A stretch of DNA of 64,000 bases, from positions 34,744,411 through 34,808,410 of the forward strand of contig NC_041004.1 of the NCBI RefSeq assembly GCF_004193775.1, written 5' to 3'. The notes under the pieces were generated by a model. The model saw only the letters and a program-made list of their open reading frames with translations, made no database searches and had not been told where the DNA came from. This document shows positions 46,621-56,883 of this stretch, piece by piece. A program made the translations under genes and the position numbers. How positions within the stretch are numbered: position 1 is the first letter of the stretch; each line of letters starts with the position of its first letter. This DNA comes from Glycine soja. Taxonomy: Eukaryota; Streptophyta; Magnoliopsida; Fabales; Fabaceae.

Positions 46621-48320
46621 TTATTTTGTCGGGAAAAATCTAGAGATGTTAGTTGTAGTTGGAACTACTGTGTGACTTATTAAGTCACCTTTTAGTCACT
46701 TGTCAAGTAATCTTCTAAGTGACTTGCTCAATGATTTATTGTGTAAGCACCTCTAAATGTTTCATGGTGATACTAGTTGAGGCAGGGCTATGATGAGTAG
46801 GTAATCCGAAGTATTGCCCATGCCCATACCTCAACCAACACCACGAACAAAACCATTGTGCTCTAGTTTCCTAATTACAATAGCAAAGATAGCTCGACGC
46901 CCATAGGAAACAAAGGATCCTTGCGTGCTTTATTCAACAAGGAAATCCTACAACATATATTTCACTAACATATTTAATTACACTCCTTGAGTGATTTATT
47001 ATGTATGTGTAGAATTAAATATTAACATACAATCCTATATCCAATAATGTGTGCTTCTTCATTAATACAGTCTCCTATTTTTTTTTTATTTTGCCAAACT
47101 CTCTTCCATTTCTCATGGGTTAGGGTGGAGATGGAGGATCAACAACTAATGAAGGATTTGATCGGGATGCTTCTTCGCATTCTTTCATCTAATCTTAGAT
47201 CATCTTCTTCTCAAGAAATTTATAGCTCTCACAAGTGTTGAAATTATGTGAAACCCTATGTAAAAAGATTAATATTACAAAATTACATATTAAAAACATA
47301 GATACACAACAAAAATATGTTTTCATATGTATGATATACAATGAAAATACTTTTTTTTATCAAATATATAGAACAAGAGAAAAAAATAGAGAACTAACTT
47401 GGTGAAGAAAATGGAAGGGGGAAGAAATGGGTGTCTTGTTGCGTTTTGAATGGCTGGTGTAATTTCTCTAATGTGGAAGGGGAAAGAAAATGTGAGTATG
47501 AAAGAGAAATAATGGAGAAGAGAAAGGGACAAGGAGGGGGAAGTGGGTGTATGATAATGAAACGCACCGTTTAAATAAAAAGGAAAGAGAAAAGAAAAAT
47601 AATAATATAATAATAAAACCCAATCCCCCCCTCCTCAGCTAAAACCCTCGAGGCCCTTCTCCCCCTTTCCCGAAACTTCCATTTTCTTTTTTTTTTTTGT
47701 GTAGCAGCCCACCCCCTCTCAACCCTAACTCTTTTGCCCCCAAAAAAATTTAATCTTTCGGTCCTTCACCCATCTCCTCCCATGGTTCTGAAATTTGCAA
47801 GCTTTTTACATCTTTGGGTTTTTCCAAGCACAAGAAGGTGACGGGAAAAAAGGGGAAAACACTACGCATATCCTAGGTTTTTCTATTTGATCTCTTTAAG
47901 GTAAATGTTTATGACCCAGTATGTTAGATGAGTATGTTATAGCACTGATTAGTCATGGGCTGTGAGAAAAAAAAAGTTAGAAACTAAGTAGTAGAGATTA
48001 TTGTGATTTTCTCAAAACCCTAGGCTTGCTAAAATTGGGGATTTTGTATAATCCCTTGTTCTATTATTTAAATGCTTAGGTTCTGTGGAAAATACAGTGG
48101 TTGACCTTCCTAACAGCGGTAGAAGTCAGTGATTGCGTTACTTAGGTAAGTAGCTAATATACTTAGCAATTTTCTTAAAGTTCATTTATGGAGAAGCAAG
48201 TATACCTCCGAACACATATTTTTGGTGAGCTTGAAATTTATTTTGAGATCTTGATAATATATAAGGATGGATGTTGAACTGTTTGTTTAATTTTATTTAT
48301 GTTGAGTTCATGAATGATAT
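46621..48320. other. No recognised gene; leader-like stretch at 47640-47890
   Basis: 47640-47890 is C-rich, unlike its surroundings ('ccaccccctctcaacc', 'cacccatctcctccc'), and ends in a donor-like 'ctttaag|gtaaatg'. A small exon-like piece ends at 'cttag|gtaagtag' (about 48143). It resembles a 5' leader with introns, or the R/U5-like part of an LTR, but no coding exon follows before the minisatellite. Confidence 0.35.
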
Positions 48321-48325
48321 ACCGT

Positions 48326-48800
48326 TTGCTACAACGAAGAGATAATGTAGCCTATGAGTTGAATTCTCATAGTATGATTATATGTTGTTTGCTACAACGA
48401 AGAGATAATGTAGCCTATGAGTTGAATTCTCATAGTATGATTATATGTTGTTTGCTACAACGAAGAGATAATGTAGCCTATGAGTTGAATTCTCATAGTA
48501 TAATTATACGCCGTTTGCTACAACGAAGAAATAATGTAGCCTATGAGTTGAATTCTCATAGTATAATTATATGTTGTTTGCTACAACGAAGAGATAATGT
48601 AGCCTATGAGTTAATTTCTCATAGTAAACTGATATATGATGTTTGCTACAACGAAGAGATAATGTAGCCTATGAGTTAAATTCTCATAGTATATTTATAT
48701 GTTTCGTTCGCTGCAATGAAGAGATAATGCAGCCTACGAGCTAAATGCCATAGTTATATAATTACCGTTCACCACAACGAAGAGATAATGTGGTCTATAT
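48326..48800 (+). repeat. 63 bp minisatellite, about 8 copies
   Basis: Each unit reads tttgctacaacgaagagata then atgtagcctatgagtt, gaattctcatagta and a short variable end. The first five copies (48326 to about 48640) are nearly identical at exactly 63 bp. The last two or three have drifted ('gttcgctgcaatgaagag', 'gttcaccacaacgaagag'). Because 63 is divisible by three, a frame stays open as a 21-residue repeat, but it has no coding context. Confidence 0.92.
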
Positions 48801-49377
48801 GCACATAGTAGAATAAATACTTGATTTTAAAGTAATTATTTTTGGGATACCAGGTCATGAGAAGTTCTGAAATGTATATTCTTTGCGTACATTGATTTCC
48901 AAAAGCAAGTGTATCTTTGTTCAGTATTTATTTAAATGACATTTTAATATCTTTCGGAAATAGAAAGATTCATGTTAAATGGTGCTCTTTTTCATGTCTG
49001 CTTAGTTTATTATGCTCTCACTAAGTCCTTGTGACTTACTCCTTATTTTATTTCCTTTCTCAGATACACAATAGTGGAGTAACCGACTTCTTGGGATTTG
49101 CTGACACACCCAGGAACTTGATTATCTTTTTGGTAGGCCCCCCTTTGTGTCTAATGGATCTTTTTGGTTATAACTCCAGTATAATGAAGCTATAGGGGCC
49201 AGGGTAGTAGTAGGCTTAGAGAGAATCCTTTTATTTTGAAAATGTAAATGGTTCTCTCTTGTAGCTATGATGATGATGAACTTATGATGTTTGAGACATT
49301 TGATGATTAGTAATTATAATCAACTTTGTGATTAAATGGATGAGATGAGATCCCAACATATGGATTTGTCTAGATAT

Positions 49378-49378
<1 letters not shown>
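48801..49378. other. LTR-like non-coding stretch
   Basis: It contains 'ctctcactaagtccttgtgacttact' and 'tttctcagatacacaatagtggag'-type text. I associate this with the 3' part of some plant gypsy LTRs, which also often carry minisatellites. No second LTR is present, so this is tentative. Confidence 0.3.

Positions 49379-49453
<75 letters not shown>
49379..49453. repeat. (TA)n microsatellite at the pararetrovirus junction
   Basis: About 37 TA units, ending 25 bases before the tRNA-Met primer site of the viral sequence. Confidence 0.97.
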
Positions 49454-49455
<2 letters not shown>

Positions 49456-49478
49456 TTTGATCTTATTCCGCTGATCTC

Positions 49479-49490
49479 TGGTATCAGAGC
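49479..49490 (+). other. Primer-binding site for initiator tRNA-Met
   Basis: TGGTATCAGAGC is complementary to the 3' end of plant initiator tRNA-Met. It is used by caulimovirids for minus-strand priming and also by many LTR retrotransposons. Here it lies about 340 bases upstream of the movement-protein frame. Confidence 0.85.
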
Positions 49491-49826
49491 CTGATGGGGA
49501 AGTAGGAATACTATCCGTAAGGACATATGTTAACAAATTTTATGGATCTGAAACTAAAACCTTGTATAGTACAAGTAATATTTTACTTTGATTTGTACAG
49601 TAAATGTTTGAACAGTACTTCCTGGAAGTACATCAGTCTAATATTTTAGTTGAATAGTACTATAGCAGTAAGACCCGTGATGGATAAAGGGCGGTAAGGC
49701 TAAGGTGTACTGTTTAACCAAAATATCAAGACATAATATACTAGTGGCTATAGGATTGTCGTCCAAACTATTTTTCAAAAAAAAAAAGAGTTTTTCTTAA
49801 AAATAATTCAGATCCAGAAAAATTTT

Positions 49827-51062
49827 GTGACATATTTACTTACGGAGATATTTCTATGGAACCAAATGAGGGCAAAGATATTAGAGAATATTATAATCAT
49901 GTCTAGACTATTACGATCTTTTTCCCGTATCTCTTTTCGCTCAAACTCCTCCTCATCATCTTCTTCAAGAAACTCCAATTTATTAAATGATCAAGATAAC
50001 CAGACCCAAGAGGTCGCCCCAAAACACAATCTCTTCGATGAGGAAGTCCGATTCGAAGATATCAATCAAAACATGGATGACTGGAACATTCCAGAAATCC
50101 CTCAGGATCAACTATACGTTCTTGAAACAATAAAGGACAAACACAACTTTGATTACATAATCAAAACAATAGAAAACAATATTCCTCTAGGACAAGATAT
50201 AGGGGAAGAATTTCATTTACTTTCAAAAAATTCAATTTATGAACATAGCCGTAAGTATAAATATCTACACATTGGTTGTGTACAAGTAGCCATCAAGCCC
50301 TTAATTGATATGGGCATAGATGCAGCAGTTTTAATGTGTCTAAGAGACATTAGGCATAATCAATTTGAAGACTCCCTAATTGGAATAGTCGAAACCAGTC
50401 TGGGACAAGGTCCAATATATTTTAACTGTTATCCAAACAAAACAGTGAGTCTGATGGACAGAAACATTCTTGACTCTCTGTTCTTAAACATCCACTTTCA
50501 TGGCCTTGACATGAAAGAAGGATCAATCCCAGCAACCTTAATTTATAGGATCCAGTACAAGGTCATGAATACTTATGCATCTAGAGTCCTGTTAAAACCT
50601 CAAAAAGGAGAAACAACCTTGTTTATCACTAATATGACAAAGGCTAACGTTTCTCTCCCGAGAAAAATAAAATGGGATGAAGTAACTCTTCCTGAAAGAT
50701 GGGTTATGGATAAGGCCACACCGTCTATTCCCCGACCTGCTCCAACCATAGAGCATATTAAGCAAGATAACTCCGGAAAGGTAGAGATAACCTTCAATAG
50801 GAGAAATTCTTTTTCATCAAGGATAGAAGCCTCTAGGTCTGAATATGAGTCAGCCAAAAGGTCTTTTTCGGTTAGAACCCGTTCAATTCCAGTAGGACTA
50901 ACCATATCTGAGTCACATAACCAGTTCCCTACTGTAAACCTCCAAGGATTAGACACTACTTCTAGCATACCTAGAACAACATACAACCAAGAACAAGAGG
51001 ACGACCAAAAGTCGATCCAATCCCTAACATACTCTTCTATGGAACCTTATGATGTTATATGA
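49827..51062 (+). pseudogene. Caulimovirid movement protein (30K superfamily)
   Basis: An open frame of 411 aa, intact on its own. The first Met in a plausible context is around residue 25, after a poorly conserved start. The core (about residues 145-275) has the 30K-type motif: 'YLHIGCVQVAIKPL', a conserved Asp in 'DIRHNQFEDSLIGIVE', 'GPIYFNCYPN', then 'IPRKIKW'-like text. Such proteins line plasmodesmata and let virus pass from cell to cell. The C-terminal ~120 residues are serine/arginine-rich. The stop overlaps the next frame by 14 bases (51049-51062). I class it as a pseudogene because it belongs to a defective provirus. Confidence 0.8.
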
Positions 51063-52904
51063 CAACTTTAGCATTGATAAGGAAACCCTTAGGAAAGATT
51101 TTTATTCTCCGAAGAATGAACCTCAAAGGAGATGGTTTTTCCAACATTACAAGGGTACAAACAGAAAACAAATCCAAGACAAGTTCTACGAATTTGTCGA
51201 ACGAGTCAAAATTAATGTCCTTTTCTTTTATTGGTTTCATGCTTATGCCATCAGAAAGGATATAGATTACCCTTGGAAACAAGACATCATAGGTGATCCA
51301 ACAACAAATGTCATAACAAATTGGCAAGTGAAGGATGGTGAGTTAATCCAATCGGAATTACCTCCCGCAACACAATATCAACTACCGAATATCAAAGACA
51401 GTAACAACAGACCTGTCATGGCAATTCCATTCAAGACAAAAGATGTCAATGAGGAAGTAACCTCTAAAGACATTAAGAGCCTAATGGAACAGGCAAATTA
51501 CACCAATAAATACTTACAAGCTTTAGGAGAAACCATTAAAACCAAGGTAGTTACTAAACAAAAATCAATTGAGGAAGCTTCGACAAGTATCCCCATTGAA
51601 AAACCTTTATTCATACCTTTCAAAGTTAGTGAGAAGGATAAACGAAAAATTAGGGAACTTTGAAAAACTAAATCCTTAATTGAAGGCGTAGGTGACAACC
51701 ATAGTGAATTACTAAACAAGATTGGTAGTTTACTTAAGGTCATTCCAGATACCCCCCAAGCCTCGGAAAATACTTCCAAAATGGTAACAAGAAGTACCTC
51801 CAAATTAATTAATGTTATTAATGAAGATAGTGACCAAAACTCAGATAACACAACTGAGATACAATCAGTGTCAGAAAAGAATATAAATCCAATTAATTCC
51901 AAACACTGGAAAACACCCTCCAAATTATATTATCAACGTCCGACTGCCCCTGACCTTCTATTAGAAGAAAGAGGTGAAAACAATTTTAAGAGTTTTAGTG
52001 CAAACAACATCTATGAATGAACATAGATGCACAAACGGAGTATAATATCATGAATACACTCCAACATATGACCATGGTAGCTACGGCTTACCAAACCTCC
52101 CACGAGTGTTCAGAAGAAACCATTATAGATATCTTAGTGGCAAGATTTTCTGGACAACTAAAAGGATGGTGGGATAATTATCTCACTAACGAAGAGAAAT
52201 AAAAAATTTACAGCGCAGTTAAAACAGATCTCAATGGAAAAGTCATTACTAATGACGATGATAAAGAGATTCCTGACGCTGTTAACACATTAATTTTTAC
52301 AATAGCCCAACATTTCATTGGAGACCCATCCTTGTGGAAAGATAGGTCTGCAGAATTATTATCAAATCTTAAGTGTAGAACCTTAGCAGATTTTAGGTGG
52401 TATAGAGATACTTTCCTAACTAGGGTTTACACAAGAGAAGATAGTCAACAACCTTTTTGGAAAGAAAAATTTCTAGCCGGTCTTCCCAGATCATTAGGAG
52501 ACAAGGTTAGAGATAAAATCCGTAGTCAATCTGCCAATGGAGATATTCCATATGAAAGTTTAAGCTATGGTCAATTAATTTCTTATGTTCAAAAGGTAGC
52601 CTTAAAAATTTGTCAGGATGACAAAATTCAGAGGCAATTAGCCAAAGAAAAGGCTCAAACAAAGAAAGATTTAGGTTCTTTCTGTGAACAATTTGGTCTA
52701 CCGACATGTCCAAAGCAAAAGAAAAAACAATCTTCTAGAAAATAAATCCATGAGAATAAACCGATCAATACAAAGAGATTTCCAAGGAGGAGATACTCAC
52801 ACAAACCATCAACCAGTAGAGAAATGGAAAATCCTAAACAAAAAACAAAATAAAAAATAACGTGCTACAATTGTGGAAAACAAGGCCACATCAGCAAATA
52901 TTGT
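51049..52904 (+). pseudogene. Caulimovirid coat-protein region, broken
   Basis: The frame opens at 51049. It has a nonsense codon at 51661-51663, then reads on in the same frame to 52018. There a one-base shift moves it to the frame used by the polymerase. Further stops lie at 52200-52202, 52743-52745 and about 52845-52847. The middle (52080-52700) has a capsid-like helical region with 'GQLKGWWDNYL', 'FIGDPSLWKDRSAELLSNLKC' and 'FWKEKFLAGLPRSLGDKVRDKI'. It ends in a lysine-rich tail with a CCHC knuckle (C-Y-N-C-G-K-Q-G-H-I-S-K-Y-C, 52863-52904). These match caulimovirid coat proteins. Confidence 0.75.
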
Positions 52905-55331
52905 AGACTAAAAAAGAAGTTAAGAAACCTTAACCTAGAACCCGCAATTGAAGAACAAATAAACAATTTGCTTATAGAAACTTCAGAGGAAGAAACAGAA
53001 ACTTCATCCTCCGTGCCTTCCGATGAAAACCTAAATCTAATCCAACAAGATGATCAACTATCATCAACAGATGATGATGATGGGCAAATCAATACTCTAA
53101 CGAGAGAACAAGATCTCTTGTTTGAAGCAATCAATTTCATACCTGACCTCCAGGAAAAGAAGGTTTTCCTGGAAAAACTCAAGAAAACATTAGAAGTAAA
53201 ACCTAGACAAAAGGATTTTATCACAAACAACAAATTTGATGTAAGTAACATACTCAAGAGATTAGAAAATTCTTCAAGCAAACCAACGACAATCCAAGAT
53301 CTCCAAACAGAGATAAACAATCTAAAAAGAGAAGTAAAAGAACTTCGTCAACAACAAGAAATTCATCAGATCATTCTTTCTCAACTTGAGGAAGATAGTG
53401 ATTCTGAAAGTGCCAACAATAGTGAGGAAAACCAACCAGAAAATTTAGAAGATGATATGTTTATGGGATTAATCAACAAGATTAAAATCCAAAATTTTTA
53501 CATAAACATAAAAATAATTATTAATGATTTCGTTTTAGAAACAACGGCCCTATTTGACACAAGGGCTGATTCAAACTGCATTTTAGAAGGATTAATTCCT
53601 ACGAAATTCTTTGAGAAAACCTTGGAAAAATTAAGTACGGCAAACGGCTCAAAATTAAAAATTAATTTTAAGCTATCAAATGCAATCATTGAAAACCAAG
53701 GTCTTAAGATTAACACAAACTTTCTTCTGGTAAAAAACCTTAAGAATGAGGTAATCTTAGGAACGCCCTTCATTAGAGCCCTGTTTCCCATCCAAATATC
53801 TAATGAAGGAATAACCACAAATTATTTAGGAAGAAAAATTATATTTAATTTTTCTACTAAACCAATTTCCAGAAATATAAATCTTATAGAAAATAAGATT
53901 AATCAAATTAACTTCTTAAAAGAAGAAGTATCTTTTAGTAATATTCAAATACAACTGGGAAAACCCCAGGTAAAAGAAAAAATTCAATCTTTATTAAATC
54001 ATATTGAATCGACCGTCTGTTCTGAATTGCCACATGCATTTTGGGATAGAAAGAAACATATTGTTGATCTCCCTTATGAGAAAGACTTTAGGGAAAAACA
54101 AATTCCCACCAAAGCCAGACCAATCCAAATGAATGAAGAACTTCTTCAATATTGTCAAAAAGAAATCAAGGATTTGCTTGATAAAGGCCTAATCCGGAAA
54201 AGCAAAAGCCCATGGTCTTGTGCGGCTTTTTATGTCAACAAGCAATCTGAGATTGAGCGTGGAATACCCCGCTTGGTCATAAATTACAAACCACTAAATC
54301 AAGCATTACAATCGATTAGATATCATATTCCAAACAAAAAAGATTTGCTTAACAGATTAAATTCTGCAAAGATATTTTCAAAATTTGATATGAAATCTGG
54401 ATTTTGGCAAATCCAAATCCAAGAATCAGATAGGTACAAAACAGCGTTTACTGTACCTTTCGGGCAATATGAATGGAATGTGATGCCATTCGGACTGAAG
54501 AATGCCCCTTCAGAATTTCAAAAAATTATGAATGATATTTTTAATCGCTATTCAAAATTTGTCACTGTCTATATAGATGATGTTTTAATCTTTTCCCAAA
54601 ACATTGACCAACATTTCAAACATCTCCAAACCTTCATCCATATCATCAAACAAAATGGTTTGGCAGTCTCCAAATCAAAAATCAATCTTTTCCAAACTCG
54701 AATTCGATTCCTTGGTCACAATATTTATCAAGGTACAATCATTCCAATCGAAAAGTCAATAGAGTTTGCTAGCAAATTTCCCAACCAAATCTTAGACAAA
54801 ACCCAATTACAAAGATTTCTAGGTTGTCTAAATTACGTAGGAGAATTTGTCCCCTACTTAAACAATATTGTCAAGCCATTGCATGATAGGCTAAAGAAAA
54901 ATCTGCTTCCTTGGTCTGACCTCCATACTCAAACAGTTAAAGAAATCAAAGTCAAAGTCCAATCCATAAAATGTCTGTATCTTCCCATTCCACAGGCATT
55001 CAAAATTATCGAAACTGATGCATCAGACATCAGTTACGGTGGCATCCTCAAACAACAAGTACATGGTCAAGAACATGTCATCACATATACTTCAAAACAC
55101 TGGAATCCTGCACAATTAAAGTATTCAACTGTTAAAAAAGAAGTTTTAGCAATTGTTTTGTGCATTTCCAAATTTCAATCTAATCTATTAAATCAAAAAA
55201 TTTTGGTAAGGGTTGACTGGAAATCAGCCAAAGACATTTTACAGAAGGATGTAAAAAACCTTGCCTCAAAACAAATTTTTGCAAGATGGCAAGCAATTTT
55301 AAGCGTCTTTGATTTTAATATAGAATATTAA
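52905..55331 (+). pseudogene. Caulimovirid protease-RT-RNase H polyprotein region
   Basis: A long open stretch (787 aa from 52968) continuous in frame with the coat-protein tail. An acidic coiled-coil-like section leads into an aspartic protease whose Asp-Thr-Gly is Asp-Thr-Arg here (53556-53564). The RT follows: 'ARPIQMNEEL', 'KSKSPWSCAAFYV', 'RLVINYKPLN', 'SKFDMKSGFWQIQI', 'MPFGLKNAPSEFQ', and the catalytic YIDD at 54570-54581. RNase H starts at 'IETDASD' (55006-55026) and ends at 'FNIEY'. There is no integrase after it. In life this part copies pregenomic RNA to DNA. The protease substitution and the upstream stops make this copy inactive. Confidence 0.85.
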
Positions 55332-56329
55332 AATCAAAGACTGGAACATATGTTAAAAAATAGGAATCACGATTCGACTGTGCGGAAAGTATTCCTACTT
55401 CTAACCGCTTATATATTGTGTTCTTTTACAGGTTATGTTGTATAGAATAGGCTGGTCAGACTAAGGAAGTCATAGTCTGTGCGCCGGTCATGTCCCAAGA
55501 GTGGGTTGTGACAGATAAAGGTGTGTAGGGGTGAAGATTTTCTTTTTAAAAGAGAGGAGTACAACAATAAGTTTTTACACTTTGTTCAAAAGTGGGGGGA
55601 GTGGCCTTACTAGTTTAGAGATGCCAATAGCATCCATTTTTTTATGGATCTAATGGGGTGTTGCTAGGTGCACCCAGCAACATTGCTGGTGCACTCATCA
55701 CTTTTAATGAATGGACAAAATTGTCCTTCGTTAATTTTAAATAAAAAAGCGCCACTCTTCTTCCGTTCATCTTCTTCTTCTGCAACTTCTTCGCATTCAT
55801 CTTCTTCTGTTCGGCATTCCTCTTCTCTTTCGCAACTTCTTGGCATTCCTCTTCTCTTCTACAAGGTGCCTCGTGTTCATCTTCAACGTCATTGTGCATG
55901 TTGCCATTTCCACCTGTGTTTCGTTCGTTCTTCTCCGGCGTCGAGGTTAGTTTCGTTTTCTTTTCCTTTAATGGCTTTTTCTGTTGATTATGGTTGTAGG
56001 ATAAAGGACTTAGAGCTTAGGTGCTTCCATGGAATGGCGTTAAGGTGCTTCCATGGAATACAGAAGAAGTTTGTCTTACCGAAGAACTTCTTCCGTATGT
56101 ACATTTGACTTTTTTTTAATAATTTAGTTAATTATTTTTTTTAAAATTTAATTGTATTTGTTTTGTTTTGTATTAAAAATAGGTATGTTTTGTTATTTAA
56201 TGAAAAAAATATGTATGATTACATGGTGTATGAAATAAATTTTGATGTTTAATATATTTGCATGAAAATAGTATATATTAGGTAACATTTATGTTTTAGA
56301 TGTTTAAAATATTTGCATCAAAATAGAAA

Positions 56330-56860
56330 TTAGGGTTAGTGGCTAGGGTTTAGTTAAGGGCCTAGGATTGACTGTGTGGTTAGGGCGTAGGGCATAGGGC
56401 TTAGGGGGTAAAGGAGTGTTTATGTTAGGGTTATGGTTAAGTATAGGGGCTTAGGGTTTAATATATGTTGTTGGTAGGTTGTTTTAGAAATGGTAGATCT
56501 GTAAAAGGGGTAGGGTTAGTGGTTGGGGATTATTCCAGTGCCAAGGGTTGGTTGAGCTTGGGGTTTGGGTTAGGGTTTAGGGTTTATCGTTAGGGTTTAA
56601 TATTTATGTTGGTATTGAGAGTTTTAGTTGTTAGGTTGTATTTTATTTGTTAGGGTTTAGGTTGTGGTTTAGGTGTAGGGTTAGGTTGTAATATATACAT
56701 ATGGTGGTATGTTTACTGAGGCTTGGATTAGGGCTGAGGCATGGGTTTAGTTTAGTTGGTTGGGAATTTTTTAGTTGATAGGGTTGAGCTTAGGGTTAGT
56801 GTACTGATTAGGATTTAGGTTAGGGGTTAGTTTATTGATTAGGATTTAGCATATGGTTTA
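56330..56860. repeat. Degenerate telomere-like (tttaggg) repeat stretch
   Basis: Many imperfect copies of 'tagggttta', 'ttagggtt' and 'gttagggtttag' over ~530 bases, for example around 56560-56620 and 56690. No exact tandem run longer than two or three units occurs. It lies in the MULE between its left end and the PMD gene. Confidence 0.6.
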
Positions 56861-56883
56861 GTTCATTAGGAAGGGGTATAGGT

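Larger units (their letters stand above)
49454..55654 (+). mobile_element. Endogenous pararetrovirus (Caulimoviridae), defective
   Basis: The order is tRNA-iMet primer site, movement protein, coat protein with zinc knuckle, protease, RT and RNase H, with no integrase and no flanking LTR pair. This is the layout of plant pararetroviruses, closest in arrangement to petuvirus/florendovirus-type genomes. The left edge lies against a long (TA)n tract, and the right edge is at or before the MULE end at 55655. Reading frames carry at least four stops and one frameshift, plus a substituted protease active-site residue, so the copy is inactive. About one genome length or slightly less is present. Non-coding parts are 49491-49826 (leader) and 55332-55654. 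Confidence 0.85.

Noticed and set aside
48314..48667. 117-residue repeat protein
   Set aside because: Product of a 63 bp minisatellite; no promoter, no codon bias, and the last units lose the frame.
48326..48800. CRISPR-like array
   Set aside because: Units are tandem without unique spacers, and this is plant nuclear DNA.
49479..49490. PBS belonging to an LTR retrotransposon at 47.6-49.4 kb
   Set aside because: Possible, since many LTR elements use the same tRNA, but the coding region that follows is caulimovirid and no 3' LTR is present. I kept it with the virus.
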